64,000 bases of DNA, taken from assembly GCF_932276165.1 (NCBI RefSeq), contig NC_064009.1:7254001-7318000 (forward strand), in the 5' to 3' direction. Below the pieces are notes generated by a model. That model ran no database searches. It was not told the origin of the DNA and worked only from the letters and a program-made list of their open reading frames with translations. Numbering within the stretch: the first letter of the stretch is position 1; each line of letters starts with the position of its first letter. The DNA comes from Plutella xylostella. Its lineage: Eukaryota > Arthropoda > Insecta > Lepidoptera > Plutellidae. Positions 44,697 to 56,177 of this stretch are shown here, one piece after another. The position numbers and the translations under genes were made by a program.

Positions 44697-44789
44697 ATTC
44701 GAACGAAATTTTATCGCTAGCGTTTTTGTTTGAATCTATACGTCAAATTGGTTTCACAATCACAAACGTCCATATTTGTTCATAATACG

Positions 44790-45827
44790 CATGGAAGTAA
44801 TAATACAACAGGAATGCGCACTGCACCAAAAAAACGAGCCGACAGAGATAGTCAGCACGGAGCCCTCCATCTCTTTCTATTTTTGGTGACCATAATTTTA
44901 GGTAATTCATGAGACATCACTTCTAATCTATCATGTCGCGAATAGGTGTCGATGGTCTCAAAGTCACCTATTATTCGAATAATTCGATTGCAATGTAGGT
45001 ACGAATGTATTTTGGTGATATGACAATTGAGTAAACAAATGGGGTGAAGGTAAAATTTGTATAGATGTGTTGTTGCAGCGCAAACTGCAATGTAATATTG
45101 ATATGTTTTTTTCCATATCAATTAGATATTCCCAAGGTTTGAACTAGCAACAACAATCTGTCTTTTTACCAAATTCTACTAAGATGGACTTTATAGTTCG
45201 ACTGTAACGATAATAAACATTTGCGATGAATCGGGATTTATCATCGGGTTTAAAATGATGAAAATTTGTGGGAATTACTTGGAACCACCTTTGCTATGTT
45301 TCTTCATTGGAAGGAAAGCTGAACAAAAAGTTCAATGAAACAGGTCCTAATTAATGGAAAGTGATTCAAAAGTACGAATGAATGGTCACCCTAACCATAA
45401 CATCTCTCACAACAGTATAAATGTCATCCGTCATCTTGACAACTTCGGTCTTGTCGTAAAGTATTTAGAAAAACTACCAATATTTTTTATGAAATTATTA
45501 TTCAAACAAATACCAAATATTTCATTAAAATTACATGTTTATACTGATTTATTATAAATTTGTTTTTGAAAATGATATGATATACAGTAGTCTATGAGTT
45601 AATTTAATATTTTTTTTGCATAACTCTCTTCGTACAAAATCTACCAAAGTTTACACAACTAAATCCTGGCAATTGTTAGAAAGAGAGGAAGGGCTCTGTG
45701 GTAACCCTCTCTATCGGCTCGCGGCCTCTTTCACTTCAAATATAAATCTTAAGGTGAATTCGTTAGGTCTATTTTTGTTTGCAGCATTTTGGTGAGTGCG
45801 CATTCCTGTTGTATTATTACTTCCATG
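44790..45827. repeat. Internal inverted repeat pair (33 bp perfect, extended imperfectly)
   Basis: CATGGAAGTAATAATACAAC...GCGCACT at 44790-44822 is perfectly inverted at 45795-45827. Weaker pairing extends inward (CGAGCCGACAGAGATAG with CTCTCTATCGGCTCG). The enclosed 970 bp have no recognised gene. Confidence 0.8.
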
Positions 45828-46162
45828 ATAATACGATATAAAATTAAAACAACTTTTAAAAATAATTGATAGAATTATTTTAATTTCACTTTGTTTATTT
45901 ATTTAATTAAATAATATTAAATAATAGCACTTATTTCAACAATATTTTCATAATAAAAACAAAAAAAATGCGAAATTTAGGATATAATAAGGTTAAGACA
46001 GCAGTTTCTAAACGAACCTTCGAATCTCCTAGCCAACGCTAGCATTCAATGCTATCGATTTCGACTGTAGATTCGAATTAGGTATCGCATAGATTCAACG
46101 ATACGCAACGTTAACGGAGGATCGAAACTTGTGCTCGGGCAACTGTTCATTATACAATTATA

Positions 46163-48389
46163 CAGGGTGTCCCAAAAGTCAACGTCATCCCTTAAAGGGC
46201 TGATAGGTCAGCTCATGAGAGGCCAGAATATCACAATATGACCTTAGTAAAAACTCGATAATTTTCGAGATATTGACACTTTTATAAATATTATATATTA
46301 TAAATATTATATATATTGCTGAAAATCGACACCTTGGATCAGTTTTTGCGTGCCGCCGGTACAAAAATCCATATTGTTAGAATTTGTTTGGTGTTGCATC
46401 ATCCTGTATAGCCCTGCTATTGATCGCAGTCAAAAAAAATATCGAGTAATGCTGTATGTTTAATAAAAACACGGTTTTCAAAATCATAAAAGGTAATCGT
46501 ATTTTTTTATAAACAACTTTGACTCTACATACTGTAAAAAAAACCGGCCAAGTGCGAGTCGGGCTCGCGCACAAAGGGTTCCGTAGCAGCAATTAAATCA
46601 ACCTATCTCAAAAACTATAAGAGATACTTTGATCAAACCAAAAATCGTTGAAAGAGTTAATTAGCATGCATCACCTCAATTTTTTTTAGAATTTTATACC
46701 CCGTAGTTATAAAAATAGAGGGGGGGGACATACTTTTTACGACTTTGAGAGCTGATATCTCAAAAACCGTTCACTTTAAGAAAAATGTATTTTAGAAAAC
46801 TTTATATCATTTTAAAAGACCTTTCCATTGATACCCCACACGGGTATGTACATCGAAAAAAAAAATTTCATCCCTCAGTTACATGTATGGGGGGCCCCAC
46901 CCCCAATTTTTTTTTTTACTATTTAGTGTCATATTTTTGTAGCGGTTCATACAACACATATTCCCATCAAATTTCATCACTGTAGTACTTATAGTTTCCG
47001 AGTAAATCGGCTGTGACAGACGGACAGACGGACAGACGGACATGACGAAACTATAAGGGTTCCGTTTTTGCCATTTTGGCTACGGAACCCTAAAAAAATA
47101 TACTACGCAAACCTGGCACCTTATTTGAAAAGATTGCTTACTTAATGCAGTTTCCAAAATGGTATGAAACGTTGCTATTGTTTCAATTAACAAAAAAGTT
47201 ATTGCTATTTTACTACAAAACGACCTCGACGTAAAATTGTTTGAAGGAAATTTATCTGACTGAATTTATTAAGGGTAAGTCATGTTGGAATGAGTAAAAG
47301 TAAAATAGGTGGTGTGGCCGGGAGTGGGAAAAGAGACATCGTTGTCACAGTTACTAAAAAAAACGCATTTTGAATATCTTTCTCGAAAAAAGTGGACTAT
47401 AGCACCTCCACATTCCCCATAAATGTAGCGCATGGTAACGTACATTCCTGAGTAGTGCTAATGTGTGATATTGTACAAGCAAAACGCTTACACATGTACA
47501 TTGTACACCCACAGTATCCAAAAAAGGGATAGATCAGTTTGTCATTAACATTACCTCTAATTACTTGTTATTTATTTTAAAGTTATTGTTAAACAAAACT
47601 CTCAAAATTATGATTATGACCATTAATGAGTATTATTTTTTGCTGATTATGTACTTAATATAATAATGTGTTGTTATAATTTTGAGAAATATAAATTAAA
47701 GTCAATAAATGTTTGTTTTTTTAAAATAAGGTGTAAAAAACGCAAAATATGTTTTATAAGAGTTTGGTAAGTTTTTTCTTAGCTATTTTTGCGTCATCTA
47801 TGTTGCCACGGCTGACCCCACCACCTTTTTTACTTTTACTCATTCCAACATGACTTACCCTTAATAAATTCAGTCAGATAAATTTCCTTCAAACAATTTT
47901 ACATCGAGGTCGTTTTGTAGTAAAATAGCAATAACTTTTTTGTTAATTGAAACAATAGCAACGTTTCATACCATTTTGGAAACTGCATTAAGTAAGCAAT
48001 CTTTTCAAATAAGGTGCCAGGTTTGCGTGGTATATTTTTTTACAGTATGTAGAGTCAAAGTTGTTTATAAAAAAATACGATTACCTTTTATGACTTTGAA
48101 AACCGTGTTTTTTTTAAACATGCGGCATTACTCGATATTTTTTTTGACTGCGATCAATAGCAGAGCTATACAGGAAGATGCAACACCAAACAAATTCTAA
48201 CAATATGGATTTTTGTACCGGCGGCACGCAAAAAACTGATCCAAGGTGTCGATTTTCAGCAAATTTATAAAAGTGTCAATATCTCGAAAATTATCGAGTT
48301 TTTACTAAGGTCATATTGTGATATTCTGGCCTCTCATGAGCTGACCTATCAGCCCTTTAAGGGATGACGTTGACTTTTGGGACACCCTG
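46163..48389. mobile_element. Fold-back element with arms of about 580-600 bp, interrupted by another repeat
   Basis: Starts CAGGGTGTCCCAAAAGTCAA and ends with its inverse, flanked by TA. The left arm is 46163-46535 plus about 47099-47320, and the right arm about 47816-48389. The centre (47321-47815) is unpaired and AT-rich. The left arm was split by the AGGGTTCCG repeat (46536-47098). No intact transposase is present. Confidence 0.88.
46536..47098 (-). repeat. AGGGTTCCGTAGCC-type repeat, copy 2, inside the fold-back
   Basis: Inserted within an A-run of the fold-back's left arm. The right arm retains the undisturbed sequence TATTTTTTTACAGTATG (from 48031). It is bordered by A-runs on both sides, so the duplicated target is a homopolymer. 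Confidence 0.85.
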
Positions 48390-48394
48390 TATAC

Positions 48395-48465
48395 GTCCGG
48401 CGCACCCTGGGCAGTCAGTGACTGACGCTAATCTGAATGGCTAATCCTTTCATCACTTTGATAAA
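48395..48465. repeat. Dispersed CACCCTGGGCAGTCAGTGAC module
   Basis: CACCCTGGGCAGTCAGTGAC...GGCTAATCCTTTCATCAC recurs inverted at about 33607-33675 in the THAP gene intron and decayed at 7283-7345. It is likely the 3' part of a SINE or LINE. Confidence 0.55.
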
Positions 48466-48889
48466 TCCTAGTCTAGCCATTGTGTGTCATCGAAAAATAA
48501 AATAGTAAGAACTTATTTAGTTTCCGTAAGCAAATAAACCCCTGTGCATAAAACTGCAAGTTATTTAGCAAGATTCATTCAAGTTTCATGACATAAACAA
48601 CTGAGTCTGAGTTTTTAAGTTGATGGTGCCACTTTTGCTTATTTTTAGTTAGTTTCATATGGCCACTATGGCCAGTGTTGGTAAAGTTTAACTCTATTTT
48701 TGGCTTTATCCTTATGAAACACAAAAAATGGAAAAAAAATCAAAGTCTACATAGTTCTAAAAGTACCAGATATTTGAATTTGAGTTTGTAGGTTGGGACT
48801 AACACAAATAAAAGCCCTTTGAATTCCTATTTTATAAATGCATATCACGCTGTCAGTAGACCTCAGTATAAATAAATAACTACAAGATT

Positions 48890-48983
48890 TTACTCAACAC
48901 CCACACTCAGCCTCTTTTCTAAGAAATCGTAAAGTTTTTTGCAACATTTCGCATCCTCATCCTTCATACATCCCGGAGGATAT
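48890..48983 (-). CDS. Candidate terminal exon of a small cysteine-containing protein
   Basis: On the minus strand an acceptor (TCGTTACAG) leads into 30 codons with YPPGCMKDEDAKCCKKLYD, ending LSVGVE and TAA. The composition looks coding and has C-x7-CC. No upstream exon, start codon or polyadenylation signal was found, so the gene cannot be completed and the call may be wrong. Confidence 0.3.
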
Positions 48984-49079
48984 CTGTAACGACACGAGTA
49001 AGCATCTGTCAATGTCAAGGTGTGTGAATCCGACCATCCGAATAAGACCACATTGTACATAATAAATTTCACTTACACG

Positions 49080-50184
49080 CGAAAAAACTCACGGCTCAAT
49101 ATTTGGTGTCTGCTGGTTGGTTAAAATGAAAACATTACCTAACCTATATATTTCTCTCTTATTAATCTCGCTCCCATCATATTGAACACAGCTTATTAAA
49201 GGAATTCAAAACTTATTTTAAAGTGGTAGGTACTACGCAAACCAAAAGCCGCACGAAAGCCGGCAGAATTGGCTATGATAAGTAGAGGTCATTTAAACAT
49301 CATCACATATTATTATACATAAGTTGAACGTCCATCCTTGGTAATAGTTATATAGTCTTAATATAGAATTGATATCTCTTTTCGTTTATATCCTGTTTAA
49401 TCAGTAGCACCAACTTTCCGGCAGCTTAATTAAAAACAACTTTATTTAAGTTAACTTAAGCAGCTTTAGTGCACTTAATTAAATACAAATATTTTTACAG
49501 GCTGTGATGGTTAGTTCAAGTATAGCTTGAGTCCGCAACGGACTGTATGTTTACTACATACCTACTCGTGTCATGTCATTTAAATCATATAGATCAAACA
49601 ATCGAGCCATACTTAAAAGGTCAACGTTCGTTTCGATTTCACAGATAGACAAGAAACACACAAACATAATGAAAAATAGAAGTGCCATGTTTACTCGAAT
49701 CCTGTTGAAAACAAATCATTTTCCTTCTCGGTATAAGAAAGAAAAAGAACCCAGTGTAGAGTCTGATGTTACAGAGAATAATACAATATTCATGGCGCGA
49801 ACCCGCCAACTATTCGGGACCACTCATATCCGAAGTTTACGCGCTGTCACATAGTTCCGAAGGGAAAAGTTTTAAACGGTAATCATTGCTATTTGTTATA
49901 CGTATACGACCCTTGGGATTACAACTTAGAAAAAACATAGTAAAAAGTCACCGCTGAAATCCCTTACGGGGTAGACAGACAGAAGTGCATCCGCTGACCG
50001 GAACAGAATACGTTTTTATTTCTCAATCTTTTTGTCTCATTTTACTAGGTAAGAAGGATCAAAAATATCGATTATTGTTGTTCTCGGGTGTTGGATGTGC
50101 CAACACCTACTAGATATTTTTAGTTTCAAGAGACGTAGTCTATATAATATAAAAATAATATAAACACTCACACCTTGTACTAAT
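49080..50184. other. Stretch without a supported gene
   Basis: One 93-codon plus-strand frame (49573-49854) has ordinary composition but no motif, splice or repeat support. Confidence 0.3.
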
Positions 50185-50416
50185 GTACCTACTCCCTCGC
50201 GGTGTAGGTAGAGGTGCATTGCTGCACCCACTTTTCGCCAGTGTTTATGTTAGTCCCAATGTAATAGGGGGCGGGCCTATTGACATTTTACGGGCACATC
50301 CAAGACCCGAGAACAAATATCTGTGTTTAATCAAATATCTGCCCCGGCCGGGAATCGAACCCGGGACCTTCGGCACAAGAGTCAGCGTTGCTAACCGCTG
50401 CGCCATCCGGTCGTCT
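50185..50416 (-). mobile_element. tRNA-derived SINE, second family
   Basis: On the minus strand: GGCGCAGCGGTTAGCAACGC (A box side), GGGTTCGATTCCCGG (B box), ATATTTGATTAAACACAGAT, TCTCGGGTCTTGGATGTGCC, and AGTGGGTGCAGCAATGCACC. Same family as 27683-27925. A detached piece (TTCTCGGGTGTTGGATGTGCC, shown minus one base) lies near 50082-50102. Confidence 0.8.
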
Positions 50417-52067
50417 ATATTTACATAAAAACTAACGAACGGAGCTGTCGAGCCACGAAACTTGGTTTTTTGTTACTAACCTGGGAGGTCACTCTACCTT
50501 ACGAAAATAAAGTTTCGGTGCGTTGTTACGCAGTTGCGCTACCCACGACTCTTATCTCGTTGTTTTTAAACGTACCAGCCAGTCCCAGCTTCCGTTATTT
50601 CGTTATTTGTAAAGTATAACGAATTCATAAAAATTCTACGCCTGTTATGTGTATATGTAAATGGTTTTCGCAACGGAATTAACAATAATTAATGAATAAG
50701 ACAGTTATTTTTGTATGTGTAGAGTGTGAGTAAACTGCTGGCGTTCCATATTTAATAAATAAATAAGTAAGCTAGAATGACACATCATACGACGAAGCCT
50801 ACGACGGATTGCGGTCATCAATTTGTAAGTGATAGCGCGGTGGAGGGCCATGCGTGATTGATCGAGCCACAGTGAGTCAGCTAGTCAGCTAACTTGTTGA
50901 GCGGTGAGTGGTGACATCTGCCGCGATCACTTTCAATGTGATAGGAACTATCATAAACTTATTATGCTGCGTACCTGCAGTCTGGAGGGAAAATACCTTC
51001 AACTTTCAAGTTAGCTCATTTTAATGAAAGGACAAATTCCTTTTTTTTTTAAAAACGAAACAAAGTAGGTGGCTTTTCCTAAAAATATTGTAGGTTTTGT
51101 GCAGATTTGCAAGCAGTAGTTCTCAAAATTATTTTCCCATGGAGAAAAAGTTCAAAAGTGCAAAGCGCGGCCATTATTATTCGGATGAACTCTACCTACC
51201 CGAAAATCCTGTAAGATTTATTTAAATGGATAGGGATAGATGTAACAATCACGGTATGACTGCAGGCAGGCAGATTTTTCATGGTGTCGATTACGTTTTA
51301 CTTGGAATTTGATTTTCGATTTGAGATAAAGCATTTGATATTCGGTAATTAAGTAAGTAAAGGCTCCTTGCTTCTTCGGCATTTTTGGGTTCAAGTAAAA
51401 ACTTCGGGATCGGGGACAACCAAACTCGTTTTGTTATGACATAATTAAGTGCATTCTTAAATACGCCCGATACTCATCCATCAAAAAGTTGTTCAGAAGA
51501 GATAATAATAATATGAGATAATAATATAATAATAATCTAATTCAAATGCATACTTACATTTTAAATAAGTGATTTGTGTTTTGTTTGGTATACATGTATA
51601 AACGCGGTATGCAATGACAGTGTTGATTATATTATTATTATCAAATTATGATCAATCTCATGAATTTAAATTAAAAACCAATCCACATTGCGCGAATACG
51701 GCATAAATTCATTAAATTTATTACAATCAAAAACATTTCTTATTTCCACGCATTAGAGCATATTCCCTGTGGAAATCTGAGCTGGTTTTGCTTCAAATGA
51801 AAATACCGGATGTCGGCTGTTCTTTTTTCCTTATTAGCGCATTGTGATGATAAATAGTAGAACAGAGACAAACTAAAATTACCTGTTTTTATTTCATGTT
51901 GCTGTATCAGTTAGCTTCGTAGTTTTACAATCAGTCTATGGGTTTTTAAGTAATACAATAAAATAAAATAAAATAAATATCACAATAATTATGCATGTTA
52001 CTACTAATTAGTAATACTAATAGGCACACGAAGAGGATCTACGATTGCCGCCAATATAGTGGTTCAC
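50417..52067. other. Gene-free AT-rich stretch
   Basis: No gene or known repeat recognised. A simple AAATA tract is at about 51953-51977. Confidence 0.35.
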
Positions 52068-52244
52068 TGGAGGCCACCAAATGGCAAGAGCTCCCGCGGA
52101 CGCCCTGTCCAAACATGGCGCTGAAGCGTCGAAAACGAGCTGCGAGCCGCTGGACTAAGCTGGAGCGAGGCCAAAAGTACAGCGGAAGATACGCGGAAGT
52201 GGCAGACTTTAGTGGAGACCCTCTGCACCTATGGGGTGCCATAG
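52068..52244 (+). pseudogene. 3' end of a LINE ORF (GRPxxTWRR...ELRAAGLSW type)
   Basis: Reads WRPPNGKSSRGRPVQTWR, an in-frame TGA (52122-52124), then ENELRAAGLSWSEAKSTAED, and LVETLCTYGVP before TAG. These are motifs of the C-terminus of a common insect LINE reverse transcriptase. A related copy is at 54646-54774 on the other strand. Confidence 0.8.
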
Positions 52245-54309
52245 GATTGCAGCAACTACTAATAAGTTAGGTTTAAAAAAGTCGCTTCGAGTAGCACCCA
52301 ATGACAATATATCTCGATAGACAACTATTGTTATTCCCAGAAATTCGATTAGGCTATATGTTGTTCGATAGCATTGAAAATGTTTAGAGTCGGCCTCACT
52401 ATGACCATACTGATGAAATCCCGCTTTATACAAAGGATATCGAAGTAGTTTCCAGTTTTTAGAAACTCTCTCAGTGATTGTATACGAGGAGTAAACGATC
52501 TAAATAAATGAAACGACAACAACGGCTCCAACATAGTCGGGTAGCTATAAATTAATTATTTAGTATTAGAGCGAACCGAATTGCAGATTGCAAATGTACA
52601 GACAAATTGCAATTCCGTATTCCGACTTATACAGGCGGATTTGTTTGTGCGATAATAAAAATTGTTCGATTCTACATAAATCGAGTAGTCAAACCAATTT
52701 GAAATATTGCTAAAACTAATCCTAGTAATGCATATGGGATGCATGGAAGAAGCTTCCGCGAGTGACTTATCGACATCGACTATAATTTTTATGGTAATTG
52801 TCCACTTTTTGGCATCGTAGGTACACAACGGACGCATCGCATCCAGTATTCTTTTCATAGAAATTTACACAAGTGCGTCCATTTCATCGGCACCGCCGAC
52901 GCCGTTTCTCCATAATATATTATGTATGTATGAATGCCCGTATCGTTTGATACTTACGGTACCGATATATATAGATTATGTCAAATATCACTAGTCTTCT
53001 TCGATGACCGATTGTGAACTAAATAATATAAGAAGTTTTGATGATGTTTAATAGAACACTCTGTATAGCAGTAGATGGTATCGCGACTAATTCTCTATTC
53101 AAGACACACCCTGTGTCTTTAATAAAGTCGAGATGAAGCACTCCTAGAGCTTAATGTGGGCTACAGACTTCATTGCAGTGCGGTAAAAATATCATTACCA
53201 TGTTATACCAACTGTTTACTGTTTCAAAATATTTAATTTAGGCTGCTCGCCCTCGTCATAATTTTTGTACGACAACTCACAAGTCTGCTAATCCTAATGG
53301 ATGTCAATAGATTCATAGTCATTGACGATTGGAGCCCTAACGCGAAGTCAAAACGAAGTAACATTTACAAAGTGATTAGTGTCAAATTTAATACAAATTG
53401 CATCCGAAATTCGTTGTCAAAAAAGTTCGCGATAGGGGGCCAGTCTCAATGTGTCTACAGACTTCGGGCCCAGACAGATAATCGGGCCGATTTTTCCTCC
53501 TTCCGTTCTTCTTTAATTTATGAACGGCTTTTTGTAAGAAGGTTGTGTTGTACTATTAACAATTTAATCTAAGCTATCGCTATCAGTTCTTATTATTTTC
53601 CAACACTAGCTCCTAAACTTTAATTGCATAGTTAGCAGTCTTGTCAATGATTTCAAAGGTTCTGAAAATTCTACCCTCGGCTCACCTTTCCATGAAGGGT
53701 TACTATGTACCTACTCATTTACTTTACACAATTACATTCGTAAGTCAGCTGTTAGCAGTTTGTGTTTGAGTTTGTCGAACTTTCTAAACTGTTTCGTGTA
53801 TTTTCGTACGGTGAAAGCATTTCAATGTTGTTGCTGTCAAACTTTTGGTACCTAGCTAAGCTATTGTTTTTCATTCGTCGTATTTAGGTATTTGTAATTA
53901 AATTGAAAAAGCTGGGATAACTTTCTTATATAATTTAAAGGTGCACATATTGTATATAAGTATATACCTATTGTATACTTACATAAAATAATACACTTAT
54001 TGCTTACCTTAAATAATACCTTGTTCAACTAGTCAGAAAATCTAAATACAAACATTTTCGACAGTACTATAGTTGCCAAATTTTACAGGAATACCCTATG
54101 AATTTTATTTACATGAGAGCTTCAAAATAGGCATTTCAAGCATAAATATTTTGTATATTTTTTTACGTTCACATGGAAGATTGATGTTTTCTCAAGGGAT
54201 TATAGACTTGAATATATGGTAAAAATTTCAAACCGATATCTCCACGCATTCCCGAGATAATGGGCCTTCTTGACAGGCAGATGAACGAACGGATAACAAA
54301 TAAACTAAA
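52245..54309. other. Stretch without a supported gene
   Basis: Open frames at 52556-52858 (minus, 100 codons) and 53297-53572 (plus, 91 codons) have plausible amino-acid composition but no recognised domain or splice frame. No repeat family assigned. Confidence 0.3.
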
Positions 54310-54388
54310 CGAGTAGGCCTAAACCTTTCCTTCATTGGAAGGACACCCATGCCCCAGCAATGGGGACTTGATGGGTCGTGATGATGAT
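54310..54388 (+). repeat. SINE3 3'-tail fragment
   Basis: GTAGGCCTAAACCTTTCCTT through GGGTCGTGATGATGATGG, the tail of the 5S-SINE. Confidence 0.75.
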
Positions 54389-54645
54389 GGTTCGAATATT
54401 AAGTTAAATTAACTTGCTTACATTTTTAAACATTGTAAAACACTTTGAGTATATATGTATAAATACAATGTATAAATATAAAAGTTGATAAAAATATCCA
54501 GTTTTCCCGCACTGCACCTATACTGAGGTTATTTCCGGACGAACCAAGCCACATCCGATCGTTTCCGCTTTCCCAAACTTGCCACTTGCAGATTAACTTT
54601 TATAATATTATTTGACTATATACATTTTTCAAGTTTGTTGCTGTC

Positions 54646-54774
54646 CTATGGTACCCCAGTGGTACAGAGGGCCTTTACAAGCGTGCGCCACGCCGTTCTG
54701 TCCTCAGTAACCGCTCTGGCCTCCGTCCAGCTCAGGCCTTGCGCTCGCAGCTCGCCGTCCACTGTGCGCCGCCA
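54646..54774 (-). pseudogene. 3' end of a LINE ORF (same family as 52068-52244)
   Basis: The minus strand reads WRRTVDGELRAQGLSWTEAR, then TEDRTAWRTLVKALCTTGVP and a TAG stop. 43 codons are open, so this copy is younger or better preserved than the other, but it is 5'-truncated. Confidence 0.8.
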
Positions 54775-54902
54775 TGTGTTTCAAGTTTAAGCAACAAAAA
54801 CAATCGATATTATTATATATAAAAAAATATTTCTTTAGTATGGTAAGACAGTGACGAACAATGAACACCTCAAACCGAATGAATCTGAAAATTGTATTAT
54901 TA

Positions 54903-55071
54903 TTGATGTCGATTCTGAAGGCAGAAATTCTAATTTTAACGCTGTCAAACTAAAAATTTGCTCCCATAAAATGAAATTTACGGAAACAATCATAGAGTCC
55001 AATTTCAAACAAAGAAATTAAGGTTTTGACAGCTCTAAATTTAGAATTTCTACCTTCAGAATTGACATCAT
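54903..55071. mobile_element. MITE with TGATGTCGATTCTGAAGG ends
   Basis: TGATGTCGATTCTGAAGGCA is mirrored as ACCTTCAGAATTGACATCA. The core has GCTGTCAAAC and TTTTGACAGC. It is the same family as the inner element at 7071-7214. The motif also matches a segment inside the IS630-like copies (near 41965-42030 and 62535-62600), which suggests common descent. Confidence 0.75.
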
Positions 55072-56177
55072 TGTATTGTATACTTATACTTAGGTATAAC
55101 TTCTATCTGACTCATATTTTGACTTTATTTTGATCTTCTTAGCAAAGAACAATTTTCCTACCGGCTGATAGTATTATTCTTAAATAATCCATGCTAAATG
55201 CGAGACTAACAATCAGCAGATAGATCCGTTGTTTGAGGAACTAGACCATACTATATTTCGAAATCTATAGTAAAAGACGCAAGAACTATAAGAAAAAGGA
55301 GAAATACTTTATTCAGCAGCACCTAAAAATATTTCATTTCATCACTGTGACACTGACGAATTGATAAATAAATAATTAATGGACTTCGTATTAATGTAGC
55401 AGAACCAACCTGTTCATAAAACAGTGATCAATAATGCTCTACACATAATATACTTATTTATATATTTTTATGAAGGTCTGCTATTTTTCAATAGCATTTG
55501 TTTAGTCTCATACGGACTAAACAAAATTTAGATTTTTATACCTTGGAAATGACCTACCCTATTACACAAATAAAGGGGGTACAATTTTTAGAAGCATAAA
55601 TTTGACCAGCTAAAGGATTGTTGACTCGTAACAGTAGAACCTTACGATTTCAATAGTGGTGAAAGCGATCGAAAAAAATCGGAACTAAAAAATGTAAGAT
55701 TTTTTACATATACGAACAGTTTACTCACCATTCAATCAAAAATGCCGAGCATGCAAATGCATTTCGTTTATTTTTGCCTTCCATACGAGTTGTTGCAAAA
55801 GTGTTTTAGTAAGTCGAAAGGGTAAAATGATTCTAAACAACTTTCGTACATCGTTTTTGCGTATTCGTTAAAAATTAACCCCTTATACCCCCCGCGTATT
55901 GCATCGAGTTAAGAATCGTTTTTTTAAATGATATTTCCTTTTTCACGACTACGCGACACAATGCACCAATGGTGCCTCACACTTATCCCCACGTTTCTCA
56001 CCCGCTTTCTGTGTATATGACGTGACGTGGGATCACAACGCTGTGCGTGGGATAGACATGGTGAGGACTTCGAGGGTAATAAACTAGTTACATTTCGGGC
56101 CATGGGGCCGGATGCAATACTTGTTAGAGATCCCGACAGGCTCGCAAACGAGTCAGGGCACACTTCCGCCAGCGCCT
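55072..56177. other. Stretch without a supported gene
   Basis: Mostly AT-rich. The more GC-rich part (55955-56170) has overlapping frames on both strands but no motif. Confidence 0.3.

Larger units (their letters stand above)
43875..46145 (+). mobile_element. 2.27-kb inverted-repeat element encoding only a THAP domain (P-superfamily candidate)
   Basis: The left end CAGTAGGGCGAGCACAGG and right end (minus strand) CAGTTGCCCGAGCACAAG agree at 22 of 28 positions over the full ends. Inside are AT-CGA-rich subterminal repeats (CGACTATGGTATCGAAA twice, 43937 and 43980), a THAP ORF (44373-44696), and a perfect 33-bp inverted pair (44790-44822 with 45795-45827). No catalytic domain was seen. A THAP finger inside a terminal-inverted-repeat element suggests the P superfamily. 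The 8-bp flanks do not match, so the boundary or class is uncertain. Confidence 0.6.

Noticed and set aside
47385..47440. Possible mariner-like APPHSP motif in the centre of the fold-back
   Set aside because: Immediately followed by stops and with no further transposase similarity; likely chance.
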